NCBI GenBank assembly: GCA_937888775.1
Contig: CALAQT010000423.1
Span: forward strand, 1 to 64,000
Source: an uncultured Actinomycetes bacterium
GTDB lineage: Bacteria; Actinomycetota; Thermoleophilia; Solirubrobacterales; Solirubrobacteraceae
Direction: 5' to 3'
DNA length: 64,000 nucleotides
The position numbers were made by a program, and so were the translations under genes. The notes beneath the pieces are model-generated. The model worked only from the letters and a program-made list of their open reading frames with translations. It did not search any database and had not been told where the DNA came from. Positions 7,609-15,961 of this stretch are shown here, one piece after another (position 1 is the stretch's first letter; every line of letters starts with the position of its first letter).

Positions 7609-8883
7609 TTACCCGTGGGCGGCGACGCTACTCCTCGCCGCCAGCGGTGGCCCGGCGTCAGCGCGGCGTCCGGGCAGCCGCCGCAGCGAGAGCCAGCCGG
7701 CAAGTGCGACCAGCAGACAGGTGATGGCCCCGAGTCCGAGTCCCGCGCGCGCACCGGCGACCGCCATCACACCTCCGATGAGCGGACCGCCGATCGGCGT
7801 GGAGCCCTGGAAGGCGACAAACCACAAGGACATCACGCGGCCGCGCATCTCCGGCGCGGCGGTCAGCTGCAGGGTGGAGTTGCCGGTCGACATGAACGAG
7901 ATGCTGGCGCCGCCCGCCAGTCCGAGCGCGATCAGCTCCAGGAGCAGGTTGGGGGCGAGCGTCGCGAACGTCATCGCGACGGCGAATCCGAACGCGGCGA
8001 TCACCAGCGGTCGCAGGCCGGTCTTGCCGCGCGCGGCCACCAGCAGTCCGCCGACCACCGCGCCGACCCCCATCGCGGCGGTCATGAAACCAAAGCCACT
8101 GGCGCCGACGTGCAGGCCCCGGCTGGCCATTACGGGCAGCGAGACCTGGAACTCGTAGGTGAGGCAGCCGGCGACGCCCATCATCAGCAGCGGGACCAGG
8201 AGCTCGGGCTTCGACCGTACGTAGTCCAGGCCTTCGCGCAGCTGTCCGCTGTCCCGCGGCGTCGGCTCGGTCGGGTTCAGAGCGTGCTTGTCCATCGTGG
8301 TCAGCGAGGCCACGACCGCGACGAAGCTGGCGGCGTTGACCAGGAAGCAGACCCCGTCGCCCACGGTGGCGATCAGCAGCCCGGCCACGGCCGGCCCGAT
8401 CGTCCGGGCGACGTTGACCAGCACGGAGTTGAGGCTGACCGCATTGCGCAAGTGCTCGGGGCCGACGAGCTCGAGCATGAACGACTGCCGCGAGGGATTC
8501 TCGAATGCGTTGTTGAGGCCCAGCAGCGCCGCCAGCAGCCCGATCTCCCACACCCGCACGTTGCCGGTCACGGTGAGCAACCCCAGCGCCAGCGCCTGCA
8601 AGCCCATCGCGCCCTGCAGCACGATCATCAGCTTGCGCTTGTCGACGCGGTCGGCGATCACGCCACCGTAGGGTCCCAGCAGCAGCACCGGGAGCGTCTG
8701 GAGTGCCACGATCACGCCGAGCGCCGTGCTCGAGTGTGTCAGCGTCAGCACCAGCCACGATTGGGCGGTCATCTGCATCCAGGTGCCGATCAGCGAGATC
8801 GACTGGCCGCTGACGTAGCGGCGGTAGTTGGGAACGGCGAGAGCGGCGAAGGTGACCCGGCCGGCGCGAACCACCCGGGTCAC
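7609..8883 (-). CDS. MFS efflux transporter (EntS/MFS_3 type)
   Basis: 424 residues of an inner-membrane major facilitator with about 12 hydrophobic segments. YVSGQSISLIGTWMQMTAQSWLVL at the N-terminus and DRVDKRK in the loop between helices 2 and 3 are typical of the MFS_3 group that includes enterobactin and drug exporters. The GTG start overlaps the MarR stop (GTGA), so the two are translationally coupled; the stop is adjacent to the SDR start. Coupling to MarR suggests export of a small toxic or lipophilic compound sensed by the regulator. Confidence 0.9.
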   Translation of the reverse strand: MTRVVRAGRVTFAALAVPNYRRYVSGQSISLIGTWMQMTAQSWLVLTLTHSSTALGVIVALQTLPVLLLGPYGGVIADRVDKRKLMIVLQGAMGLQALALGLLTVTGNVRVWEIGLLAALLGLNNAFENPSRQSFMLELVGPEHLRNAVSLNSVLVNVARTIGPAVAGLLIATVGDGVCFLVNAASFVAVVASLTTMDKHALNPTEPTPRDSGQLREGLDYVRSKPELLVPLLMMGVAGCLTYEFQVSLPVMASRGLHVGASGFGFMTAAMGVGAVVGGLLVAARGKTGLRPLVIAAFGFAVAMTFATLAPNLLLELIALGLAGGASISFMSTGNSTLQLTAAPEMRGRVMSLWFVAFQGSTPIGGPLIGGVMAVAGARAGLGLGAITCLLVALAGWLSLRRLPGRRADAGPPLAARSSVAAHG

Positions 8884-9341
8884 GGCCGTCGGTCCTTCAA
8901 CTGCGCGGCCAGCCCCTCCAGCGCCTCGATCGCACGCTCGATCTGTAGCCGCTCCTCGTCGCTCAGCGCTTCGAGCGCGACACTCAGCGCATCGGTGCGC
9001 TCACGGCGCATGCGCTGCGCCAGGCGACTCCCGGCGGGGGTCGCCTTGACCCACGCCGAGCGGCGGTCGCGCTCGTCGCTGACGCGTTCCAGCAGGCCGG
9101 CGTCGACCAGATCGGAGATCACGCGCGAGAGCATCGTCGGGTTCAGGCCCTCGGCACTGGCCAGCTCCGAGAGCCGCAGCGGTCCCTCGCGCCAGACGGT
9201 CATCAGGACCGCGAACCGGGTGGGGGTAAGGCCCGCGGCCATGCCCGCCTCGGTGGGGCGCAGCCGGCGTGAGAGCCGTCCGATCACCGCCCGCAGCCGG
9301 GCGGCGGTCTCAAGGTCAAGAGCTGGTGCTGGAGTGGGCAA
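8880..9341 (-). CDS. MarR-family transcriptional regulator
   Basis: 153 residues with a winged helix: PLRLSELASAEGLNPTMLSRVISDL is helix-turn-helix and RVSDERDRRSAWV the wing. Such dimeric repressors release DNA on binding small phenolic ligands. A near-perfect inverted repeat directly upstream (9359-9374) suggests self-regulation together with the downstream MFS and SDR genes. The start appears to be a TTG at 9341, after an AT-rich stretch containing TATATA that may be the -10 region. Confidence 0.9.
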   Translation of the reverse strand: MPTPAPALDLETAARLRAVIGRLSRRLRPTEAGMAAGLTPTRFAVLMTVWREGPLRLSELASAEGLNPTMLSRVISDLVDAGLLERVSDERDRRSAWVKATPAGSRLAQRMRRERTDALSVALEALSDEERLQIERAIEALEGLAAQLKDRRP

Positions 9342-9358
9342 GACCTATATAAATTAGT

Positions 9359-9374
9359 TGCTTGCTGGCAAGCA
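9359..9374. promoter_or_regulatory. Putative MarR operator
   Basis: TGCTTGC and GCAAGCA form perfect 7-bp arms around TG, 17 bp upstream of the marR start codon and next to an AT-rich promoter-like stretch. Half-sites of TTGC/GCAA type are common for MarR-family proteins. Probably the autoregulatory site of the marR-MFS-SDR operon; it may also affect the divergent YeeE operon. Confidence 0.65.
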
Positions 9375-9443
9375 CTAGTCTACCAGCCTGCTTTGCCACG
9401 CCAGGCGCGCAATAGTGCACCAAAGTAGTTGACTATGCTTCCG

Positions 9444-9470
9444 GGGAATAGCCCCCCCGGGGCCATTCCC
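9444..9470 (+). promoter_or_regulatory. Leader hairpin upstream of the YeeE/YedE pair
   Basis: GGGAATAGCCCC and GGGGCCATTCCC pair over 11 of 12 positions around a CCC loop, 30 bases before the first YeeE start codon. It could be an attenuator, an operator or the terminator of a leader; nothing distinguishes these by eye. Confidence 0.4.
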
Positions 9471-9500
9471 AACGGGTTCGCCCACCAACACGGAGGCCAG

Positions 9501-9959
9501 ATGCTTCATTCCCAGCTCGCTTGGTACATCGCAGGTCCGGCGCTCGGGCTGTGCGTCGTCGCCTGCCGGGCGCTGTTCAACGGACGGTTGGGCGTCACCG
9601 GCGGCTATTCGGAGGTGGTGGGGCGCCTGCGGGCGGGCCACGCGGTGTTCGACTGGCGGGGCTGGCTGCTGATCGGGGTGCTGCTCGGCGGGACCGTGTT
9701 CGCACTTGTCGCCGGCGGCCCGGACTTTCACGGCTACGGCTGGCTGACGGCCGATCTGCACGGCTCACCGATCGCGATCGGGATGATCCTGCTCGGCGCG
9801 GGTGTGCTGATCGGCTTCGGCGCCAAGCTCGCGGGCGGCTGCACGTCTGGCAACGGCCTCAGCGGCACGTCGGCGCTTTCGCCGGCCGCCCTGGTGGCGA
9901 CCGCCACATTCTTCGTGACCGCAATCGTCGTCAGCTTCGTTGTCAAGGCGGTGGTGTAA
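9501..9959 (+). CDS. YeeE/YedE-family membrane protein, first half (thiosulfate/sulfur import type)
   Basis: 152 residues with four or five hydrophobic segments. The signature GAKLAGGCTSGNGLSG contains the conserved Cys of YeeE/YedE (DUF395) transporters. Full-length YeeE proteins import thiosulfate; two-gene half-size versions such as this are often linked to persulfide or sulfide metabolism. ATG 9501 follows GGAGG. The stop overlaps the ATG of the second half, so they are likely made as a pair. Confidence 0.85.
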   Translation: MLHSQLAWYIAGPALGLCVVACRALFNGRLGVTGGYSEVVGRLRAGHAVFDWRGWLLIGVLLGGTVFALVAGGPDFHGYGWLTADLHGSPIAIGMILLGAGVLIGFGAKLAGGCTSGNGLSGTSALSPAALVATATFFVTAIVVSFVVKAVV

Positions 9960-10423
9960 TGCGCTCGCGGTTGGCCGGGCTTGGCATCGGGCTGGTGTTC
10001 GGGGTCGTTCTGTCCTGGAGCGGCATGACCAGCCCCGACGTGATCCGCTCGGCGCTGCTGTTCCAGCGTCCTTACCTGTTCGAGTTCTTCGCCTCGGCGG
10101 TGCTGGTGGGGACGGTCGGCGTCGCGCTGCTGCGTCGCGCCCGGACGCGGGCCGTGCTGGTTGACGCGCCGGTTGGCTGGGCCCGTGAGACCCCGGCCCG
10201 TCGCCACGTCGTCGGCAGCCTGGTGTTCGGCCTTGGCTGGGGGATCTCGGATGCCTGCCCGGGTCCGATCGCAACTCAGATCGGGCAGGGGATCGCGTGG
10301 GGACTGCCGACGATCGCCGGGGTGCTGATCGGCGTGTACGTATTCATCCGCCGCTACGAGCGCGAGACTGAGCCGGCGACCGACCCACCCCAGTTCGCCG
10401 CCGGGCTGGCTCCCGGAGGCTGA
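9959..10423 (+). CDS. YeeE/YedE-family membrane protein, second half (DUF6691 type)
   Basis: 154 residues with several hydrophobic segments. The signature GLGWGISDACPGPIATQIG carries the Cys-Pro-Gly-Pro motif characteristic of the partner half of split YeeE/YedE transporters. It starts within the stop codon of the upstream half (TAATG). The last about 15 residues, after the final helix, are polar. A truncated FMN split-barrel frame begins right after its stop. Confidence 0.85.
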   Translation: MRSRLAGLGIGLVFGVVLSWSGMTSPDVIRSALLFQRPYLFEFFASAVLVGTVGVALLRRARTRAVLVDAPVGWARETPARRHVVGSLVFGLGWGISDACPGPIATQIGQGIAWGLPTIAGVLIGVYVFIRRYERETEPATDPPQFAAGLAPGG

Positions 10424-10436
10424 CCCGGGCGGCGGT

Positions 10437-10736
10437 CAGGGCCTCCAGCGACGGCTTGCCCAGATCACCGAGATCTGGTTTCTTCACGATGCCGGCGAGC
10501 TGAAGATCTCGCTCAATTCGTCGCGCCGGAAGACCAAGAACCTCGTCGCGCGCTCGCAGTGCAGCCTGTTCGTGCTTGATCTGGCCAACCCCTACCGCTA
10601 TCTGGAGGTGCGGGGCCGCGCGAGGATCGAGCCCGACGGCGACTACGGTTTCGCCCGCCGGGTCGGGGCCAAGTACGACCCCGACGTCAAGGTGCACGAC
10701 CAGCCGGGGGAGACCCGGCCAGGCATCCACCGGTGA
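10437..10736 (+). pseudogene. 5'-truncated FMN/F420-binding split-barrel (PPOX family) gene
   Basis: An open frame without a usable start reads QITEIWFLHDAGELKISLNS, then RKTKNLVARSQCSLFVLDL and NPYRYLEVRGRARIEPDGDY, the middle and end of a pyridoxamine-5-phosphate-oxidase-like F420 or FMN protein. The first 35-40 residues, including the motif around ATLxxDGxP, are missing, and the frame runs back into the YeeE 3' end without a start codon. It ends at TGA 10734-10736. Most likely a deletion relic fused behind the YeeE operon. Confidence 0.7.
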
Positions 10737-10772
10737 CCACTCTCGGTGCGACCGTACTTACGGGGACCACCA

Positions 10773-12344
10773 CTAGCCGCTGGAACCGGTCAGCTGCGTG
10801 TTCAGCGCCGAGCCGTCCGGGGAGCCGAGGCCGGTGCAGGCATCCCAGCCGGGACCGGCGCTGTAGGAGCCGTTGTTGCCGCTGGTGATGTCATGGAAAG
10901 CGGCTGATCCCAGCAGCGGGTAGAGCTGGGGCTGAAGAAACCCCACCGGCTTGCCCAGCGACTGGTTGAGCCGCGCGATCAGCCCGGCCCATAGCGGCGC
11001 GACCGCGCTGGTGCCGCCGATCGTCTCTTGGTTGCCGTCGACGAGGATCTGGTAGCCGGTTTGGGGGTCGGCGTTGCCCGCGACGTCGGGTACGCCGCGT
11101 CCGGTAGCGTTGGAGTCGACGTTGTCGGGCACTTGGGCCGCGGACTGATAACTGGGCAGGGCGAACTGGCGGCTTACGCCGCCACCGGTAGCACCGCCGC
11201 CGCTGCCGTCGTTCCAGACGGACTCGCTCGTGATTTGGCCGTTGGCCGCCTGCAGTGAGGTTCCGCCGCAAGCCAGGGCATGCGGCGCGGAGGCCGGGAA
11301 ATCGACGTGCTGCTGGCCGTCGGTGACGCCGTCGGCGGATCCGTTGTCCCCGGCGGCGACGGTCACCGTCACGCCTAGGGAGGCGGCATCGGTGAGGGTC
11401 TGCTCCATTTGCGTGCGGGCCTGCGCGGTCCACGAGTCTTCGGACTGCCCCCAGCTGATCGAGACCACCGAGGGCTTGTTGGTGCTGTCGTGAACTGCGG
11501 TCGAGAGTGCATCGAGGAAGCCCTGGTCGGTGTTCGGCGCGAAGTAGACCGCGATCGACGCGTCGGGGGCTACGGCTCCGACGACCTCGATGTCGAGCAT
11601 CACCTCGCCGTCGGCGTTGGTGTCGGTCCCCGGCGAGTTGATCCCGCCGTCGACGCTGACCGCAGTGACGGTGGGCGTCGCCAGGCTGAGGCTCTGAAAG
11701 TAGGTGGCGAGATCGGTGGTGGAGAAGCCACCCCCCAGCTCCAGGATCGCCACCGTTTCGCCCTTGCCGGTGAAGGCCGAGGGGAAGTCATAGGCCTGGG
11801 CGACCTCGACCGGCGTGTAGGAGGCGGAGGCCGCGGCGGGAGTCGGATGCCGTCGCAGGCGGGGCTGTGCCTGGGGCCGGTTGTCGATCCCGAACACGCC
11901 GGTCACCACGCCGTCGAGCCCCGCAGGGAGCGTCAGCGTTCCCTGGCGACCGCGGTACGTCACGCCGCTGGCGGGCTTGAACAGGCCGAGCCCCTGCGCG
12001 CCGAACGCCTGTGCCGCCTGATCGAGCGTTACGCGCAGGCTCACCGTGCGCCGTGCCTGGTCCACACCTGAGACGGTGAGCCCGTACTCGGACGCGAACG
12101 CCCGCACTGCGGCGACGTCCTCGTCGGTGGCGCCGTGGGCGCCGGCCCATTCTTCGCGGGAAAGCAGGCGGCGCTGCGCGGGCGGACGGGCGGCCTCCTG
12201 ATCGACCCAGTCCACCGGGGCCCGCGGGCGCAGATAGACGGTGAGCTCGATCTCGGACGTACCGTCGACCTCGCCCACGCGGGTGTGGTCGGGATCGACC
12301 TGCCGTTCGCTACCGGGGATGGTTACGCGACCTGCCGCTGTCAT
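10773..12344 (-). CDS. Sedolisin/kumamolisin family serine-carboxyl peptidase (S53)
   Basis: 523 residues with a pro-kumamolisin activation domain (about 30-160) and an S53 catalytic domain. Glu and Asp of the catalytic triad appear in DGEVMLDIEV, the oxyanion Asp in AAGDNGS, and the nucleophile Ser (about 446) in GGTSAVAPLWAG. A Ca-binding C-terminus is suggested by FHDITSGNNG and GWDACTGLGSPDG. These enzymes mature by self-cleavage and act at acid pH. No classical signal peptide is visible, as in kumamolisin. ATG 12344 has AGGAGAG upstream. Monocistronic. Confidence 0.92.
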   Translation of the reverse strand: MTAAGRVTIPGSERQVDPDHTRVGEVDGTSEIELTVYLRPRAPVDWVDQEAARPPAQRRLLSREEWAGAHGATDEDVAAVRAFASEYGLTVSGVDQARRTVSLRVTLDQAAQAFGAQGLGLFKPASGVTYRGRQGTLTLPAGLDGVVTGVFGIDNRPQAQPRLRRHPTPAAASASYTPVEVAQAYDFPSAFTGKGETVAILELGGGFSTTDLATYFQSLSLATPTVTAVSVDGGINSPGTDTNADGEVMLDIEVVGAVAPDASIAVYFAPNTDQGFLDALSTAVHDSTNKPSVVSISWGQSEDSWTAQARTQMEQTLTDAASLGVTVTVAAGDNGSADGVTDGQQHVDFPASAPHALACGGTSLQAANGQITSESVWNDGSGGGATGGGVSRQFALPSYQSAAQVPDNVDSNATGRGVPDVAGNADPQTGYQILVDGNQETIGGTSAVAPLWAGLIARLNQSLGKPVGFLQPQLYPLLGSAAFHDITSGNNGSYSAGPGWDACTGLGSPDGSALNTQLTGSSG

Positions 12345-12476
12345 CTGACTCTCCTAAGCTGCGCCGGGACGAAATCGGCCTACTCGGCTAAACCTATCGC
12401 CGCTGGGTCGCGCGGGGAAGATGTGATGGAGTTCTGTCGATGCCGGCCGGCAACCGCACCAATCGGTGAGGCGAGC

Positions 12477-13349
12477 ATGACGTCCCAGTCGGAGGCGCTG
12501 CTCGTCCTGCAGCACATCGCCTGCGAGCCCCCGGCGGCCTACGAGGACGAGCTGCTGGCGTGGGGTGTGCGCCTGCATCGGGTCCAGCTCGACGAGGGCG
12601 AGCCGCTGCCCGACTGGCGCGCGTTCGCCGGGATCGTCGCAATGGGCGGCCCGATGGGCGCCTATGAGGACGATCGCCTGCCGTGGCTGGCGGCCGAGAA
12701 GAAGCTGATCGCCGACGCCGTCCGGGCCGGGACTCCCTACTGGGGCGTGTGCCTGGGCGCTCAGCTGCTCGCCGCAAGTCTCGGCGCGGAGGTATTCACC
12801 GGCGCCGAGCCCGAGGTCGGCCTGCTCCCCGTGCTCATGACCGCCGCGGCGGCCCGCGATCCGGTCTTTTCGCACGCGCCCGCCCGGTTCTCGGCGCTGC
12901 AGTGGCACGCCGACACCTATGCCCTGCCCCCCGGCGCCGTGCAGCTCGCGCGTTCGGCGGCCTACGAGCAGCAGGCGTTCGCCGTCGACGCCGCCTACGG
13001 CCTGCAGTTTCACCTGGAGGTTCCAGTCTGGCTGGCCGAGCGGTGGGCGGAGGTCCCCGCCTACGCCCACAGCCTGCAGACTCTGATGGGACCCAACGGA
13101 GTGCCGGCGCTGATCGAGCAGGTCCGCGCTCACGAGCGTGAGACCTTGCGGCTGGCGCGGACGCTGTTCGCGGCCTGGCTGGAGCACGTCGTGGGATTCT
13201 CCCCTCCCAATGGCGCTCCGCCGGTCGTTGCATCACGCTCAGCTAGTCCGGAAGCAGCGCGATTCGGGGTGGTTAGCCTGCGCTCGCTCCGGACGGCACC
13301 GTCCTACGTGAGCTTCGTGATTCGACGATGCAAGTGCTCAAGCACGTGA
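12477..13349 (+). CDS. Class I glutamine amidotransferase (GMP-synthase-like)
   Basis: 290 residues with the Cys-His-Glu triad: nucleophile Cys92 in GVCLGAQLLA, and His179 and Glu181 in LQFHLE. AMGGPMGAYEDD is the family N-terminal motif. Stand-alone members hydrolyse glutamine or gamma-glutamyl compounds; the target is unknown. ATG 12477 places the first beta strand at the usual distance; ATG 12426 is a second candidate with its own GGGGAAG. The domain ends near residue 240, so the last about 45 residues are a non-conserved tail running 46 bp into the convergent phosphatase gene, possibly a read-through end. Confidence 0.85.
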   Translation: MTSQSEALLVLQHIACEPPAAYEDELLAWGVRLHRVQLDEGEPLPDWRAFAGIVAMGGPMGAYEDDRLPWLAAEKKLIADAVRAGTPYWGVCLGAQLLAASLGAEVFTGAEPEVGLLPVLMTAAAARDPVFSHAPARFSALQWHADTYALPPGAVQLARSAAYEQQAFAVDAAYGLQFHLEVPVWLAERWAEVPAYAHSLQTLMGPNGVPALIEQVRAHERETLRLARTLFAAWLEHVVGFSPPNGAPPVVASRSASPEAARFGVVSLRSLRTAPSYVSFVIRRCKCSST

Positions 13350-14068
13350 GGCTCGAGACCGTGCGCCGTCAGCCACTCTGCCGATCCTCCGAAGTGCGAA
13401 CCAACGAGCTCGAGTACTCGCTGCATCGTCCCGGCCTCCGGCGCATGCTGGTGGGGATCGTGGCCTGCTAGCTCTGTCCGGTAGGTCGGAGACCGGACCA
13501 GTCGGTCCATGATCGCCTCGATGCGCTCACCGGTCGCCACGTAGTCACCGAGGATCCTGGGACGATCAACGCCCGCCGCATCCAGAGTGAGCGCAACCAC
13601 GACGCCGGTTCGGTCCTTACCCGCCGCGCAATGCACGAGCGCTGCGCCCTCGGCGCACGCGATCGCGCGTGCGGCGCCAACGATGGAGTCTGGCCGCTGC
13701 TCGAGATAGCTCATGTACGCACGCACTACCGGAGATTCGTCGGGGAAACCGCCCGCGAAAGCGCAATCCCAAGGTCGGATGAGCTTTACGTCCACGTCCG
13801 TCCGGCCGCCCGAGTCTGGATACAGCGATCGGTACTCGATCCGAACCCCAGGCTGCTCTGTCAGCGGACCGGGCCCTTCCAAGCCGATCTCAACATCAGT
13901 GCGCAGATCGACTACGACCTCCAGACGATGCTCGTCCAGAAGGTGACGAACATCCGCGTCGGTAAGAGCCTGGAGGTTGTCCGCGCGCAACAGCACGCCC
14001 GGCGCGACGGCACGAGCGTTGACGGCGCCTTCGAGTTCTATCCAGCGGTGCGGGAGCGTCGGTGCCAT
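13304..14068 (-). CDS. Tyrosine-protein phosphatase (Y_phosphatase3 / PtpB-like)
   Basis: 254 residues. The P-loop HCAAGKDRTG gives the CX5R motif with Cys147 and Arg153. VDLRTDVEI near residue 55 and the N-terminal LRADNLQAL match the secreted or cytosolic PtpB-like group that dephosphorylates phosphotyrosine or phosphoinositides. The ATG at 14068 gives a full-length domain. Overlaps the tail of the convergent amidotransferase gene by 46 bp. Confidence 0.88.
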   Translation of the reverse strand: MAPTLPHRWIELEGAVNARAVAPGVLLRADNLQALTDADVRHLLDEHRLEVVVDLRTDVEIGLEGPGPLTEQPGVRIEYRSLYPDSGGRTDVDVKLIRPWDCAFAGGFPDESPVVRAYMSYLEQRPDSIVGAARAIACAEGAALVHCAAGKDRTGVVVALTLDAAGVDRPRILGDYVATGERIEAIMDRLVRSPTYRTELAGHDPHQHAPEAGTMQRVLELVGSHFGGSAEWLTAHGLEPHVLEHLHRRITKLT

Positions 14069-14103
14069 CGGCTCATGCCAGGATAGTTCGGCACTCAGCC
14101 CGG

Positions 14104-14143
14104 CCGACTTAGTCGCGACGCACCCGACTTACTCGCGACGCAC
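14104..14143. repeat. Tandem 20-bp direct repeat, two copies
   Basis: Two abutting copies of CCGACTTAGTCGCGACGCAC, differing at one base (AGTCG against ACTCG), in the 99-bp gap between the phosphatase start and the end of the oxidoreductase gene. Each copy includes the near-palindrome TCGCGA. Confidence 0.85.
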
Positions 14144-14167
14144 CCCGCTGGCCGCTGTTTCCTGGTG

Positions 14168-15175
14168 TCAGTCCTGGACCTGCAGCACCAGCTTGCCGGT
14201 GTTCTCGCCCCGGAACAGGCGTAGCAGCGTGTCCGGGAAGGTCTCAAACCCGACGGCGACGTCCTCGAAGGTTTTGAGTTTGCCCTGCGACAGCCAGACG
14301 CCCATCTCACTGGCCCCTGCGGCGAAGCGATCGCCGTAATCGGAAACGACGAAGCCGGTCATGCTGGCGTGGTTGACCAGCAGCGACATGTAGTTGGCGG
14401 GGCCACGCATCCCGCCGGTGGCGTTGTACTGCGAGATCGCGCCGCAGATCACGACGCGAGCGTGGCGGGCCAGGCGGGCCAGGGCCGCGTCGAGGATCTC
14501 CCCGCCGACATTGTCGAAGTACACGTCGATCCCATCCGGGCAATGCTCGCGCAGCCCGGTCGCGACGTCCTGGTTCTTGTAGTCGACCGCCGCGTCGAAG
14601 CCCAGCTGCTCGACCACATGCCGGCACTTCTCCGCCCCGCCGGCGATCCCGACTGCGCGGGCGCCCTTGAGCTTGGCGATCTGGCCGACGATCCCGCCGA
14701 CGGCGCCCGCGGCGCCTGACACCACGACCGTCTCGCCCTCGCTGGGGCGCCCGATGTCCAACAGTCCGAAATAGGCGGTCATTCCCGCCATGCCCAGCGT
14801 GCCGCAATGAACGGGCAGCGGCGCCAGCTGCGGATCGACCTTCATCACTGCATTGCCGTCGACCAGCGCGTACTCCTGCACGCCCAGCAGCCCGGTGACG
14901 TGATCGCCGGGGGAGAGGGAGGGGTGGCGCGAGGCGAGCACCTCGCCGGCGCCCAGCGCGCGCATCACGTCGCCGATCTTCACCGGCGCGATGTAGGACC
15001 GGCCCTCGTTCATCCAGCCCCGCATCGCCGGATCCAGGGACAGGTACTTGACCTTGACCAGCACCTGCCCGTCGCCGGGCTCGGGGACCGGTTCCTCGGT
15101 CAGGTCCCAGTCGCTGGCCTTCGGTAGGCCGACCGGGCGAGCGGCGAGCCGGAACTGGTGATTGACAGCATCCAA
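14168..15175 (-). CDS. NADP-dependent medium-chain oxidoreductase (2-alkenal reductase / CurA-like, zinc-free)
   Basis: About 335 residues, the usual length. LDPAMRGWM and the nucleotide-binding VVVSGAAGAVGGIVGQIAKL are typical of zinc-free MDR enzymes reducing alpha,beta-unsaturated carbonyls, along with YFDNVGGEILD and ENTGKLVLQV at the C-terminus. I place the start at TTG 15175 because GGAGG lies 8 bases upstream and the protein then begins at the first conserved residues (VNHQFRLAARP); longer frames to 15256 run into the divergent gene region. Monocistronic. Confidence 0.88.
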   Translation of the reverse strand: MDAVNHQFRLAARPVGLPKASDWDLTEEPVPEPGDGQVLVKVKYLSLDPAMRGWMNEGRSYIAPVKIGDVMRALGAGEVLASRHPSLSPGDHVTGLLGVQEYALVDGNAVMKVDPQLAPLPVHCGTLGMAGMTAYFGLLDIGRPSEGETVVVSGAAGAVGGIVGQIAKLKGARAVGIAGGAEKCRHVVEQLGFDAAVDYKNQDVATGLREHCPDGIDVYFDNVGGEILDAALARLARHARVVICGAISQYNATGGMRGPANYMSLLVNHASMTGFVVSDYGDRFAAGASEMGVWLSQGKLKTFEDVAVGFETFPDTLLRLFRGENTGKLVLQVQD

Positions 15176-15239
15176 TGCAGTTGCCTCCACGATCAAGATT
15201 TGTCCGGCGAGTGGCGCCAGCGTATCGTGGCCGGCACAG

Positions 15240-15575
15240 ATGCTTGTCGCCGTCACCGATCACGCGGCACAGCGCTTCCGCCAGCGGGTTCGCGGCACGC
15301 TTGACGAGAAGACGGAGATCGCCTCACGGGTGGCCCGGGCGCACGCCGCCGGCCGCGTGCAAGCCGGCGAGCGCGGCGTCGTGCTGGTCCGCGACATCAA
15401 GCGCCGCGACTTGGTGTTCGTGTGCCGGCCTGATGGGCGCGAACTGATCGTGGTCACGCTCTGGGAGGAGGGCGACGACGTGGCGGTGCCGCGGCGCTTC
15501 ACCGATGCCCTGCGCCGGGACGACCACCAGGTGGGCGATGTCCCCCGCAATACGGGCTCCTCCGACCCGCCCTAA
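15240..15575 (+). CDS. Small conserved-type protein (DUF4258-like), function unknown
   Basis: 111 residues. The start MLVAVTDHAAQRFRQRVRG resembles DUF4258 and related small RelE-like folds with an early His-Arg pattern, followed by strands VVLVRDIKRRDLVFVC and ELIVVTLWEEG. ATG 15240 is divergent from the oxidoreductase start, and about 64 bp separate the two starts. No antitoxin-like partner is adjacent, so a toxin role is not supported. The family assignment is a shape-based guess. Confidence 0.55.
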   Translation: MLVAVTDHAAQRFRQRVRGTLDEKTEIASRVARAHAAGRVQAGERGVVLVRDIKRRDLVFVCRPDGRELIVVTLWEEGDDVAVPRRFTDALRRDDHQVGDVPRNTGSSDPP

Positions 15576-15636
15576 CGCCCCCGCCGCCTTTACCCGCAGC
15601 ACCGCCGGACAGCCGAGGAGTCGGCGCCGGCCGATT

Positions 15637-15672
15637 CGTAAGGCTGATTGGCGCCGGTCAATCAGTCTTACG
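15637..15672. promoter_or_regulatory. Long intergenic hairpin upstream of a small gene
   Basis: CGTAAGGCTGATTG and CAATCAGTCTTACG pair over 14 positions with one G-T pair around an 8-base loop (GCGCCGGT). It lies between the stop at 15575 and a small gene starting at 15716 or 15737, followed by TTGACA at 15696. It could terminate the upstream gene or serve as an operator; there is no T-tract. The sequence CTTACG recurs 38 bp downstream. Confidence 0.5.
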
Positions 15673-15715
15673 TTTAAGCAAATTAAGAGCGTCCGTTGAC
15701 ATAGCTCTTACGAGC

Positions 15716-15961
15716 GTGGCGCACACTGCTGATCAGATGACCGCACTCGCTCGCAACCCACCGACGTTGGCGCTCGACGCCCAAGCGAGATCGCATGACC
15801 ACGACACCGCCACTCGGGATCTGTGCCTTCGTCCTGACGGTGACCGCTGCTCGTTGATGACACCGGACGGTCAGGTGGTGTTCGAGGCTCAGGGAAAGGG
15901 CGCCCGCCGCCAGTGCCTGCAGTTCGCGCAGAGCCTCGGCGTGCTGACCCTGATGCGCTGA
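15716..15961 (+). CDS. Small hypothetical protein
   Basis: 81 residues from GTG 15716, or 74 from ATG 15737. The C-terminal half (DGDRCSLMTPDGQVVFEAQG, then GARRQCLQFAQSLGVL) looks like a compact beta-beta-alpha fold seen in short actinobacterial proteins of unknown function. The N-terminal half is low-complexity. A TTGACA hexamer lies 20 bp upstream, but no clear -10 is seen. The stop codon sits inside a sequence repeated twice more downstream. No function is proposed. Confidence 0.5.
   Translation: MAHTADQMTALARNPPTLALDAQARSHDHDTATRDLCLRPDGDRCSLMTPDGQVVFEAQGKGARRQCLQFAQSLGVLTLMR

Noticed and set aside
7309..9357. Long plus-strand open frame opposite the SDR, MFS and MarR genes
   Set aside because: His/Gln/Arg-rich without motifs, and it spans three convincing genes on the other strand.
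14104..14143. Tandem 20-bp repeat as a minimal CRISPR array
   Set aside because: The copies abut with no spacer, and there are no cas genes in the window.
15240..15575. DUF4258-like protein as half of a toxin-antitoxin pair
   Set aside because: No small partner gene overlaps or adjoins it on the same strand.
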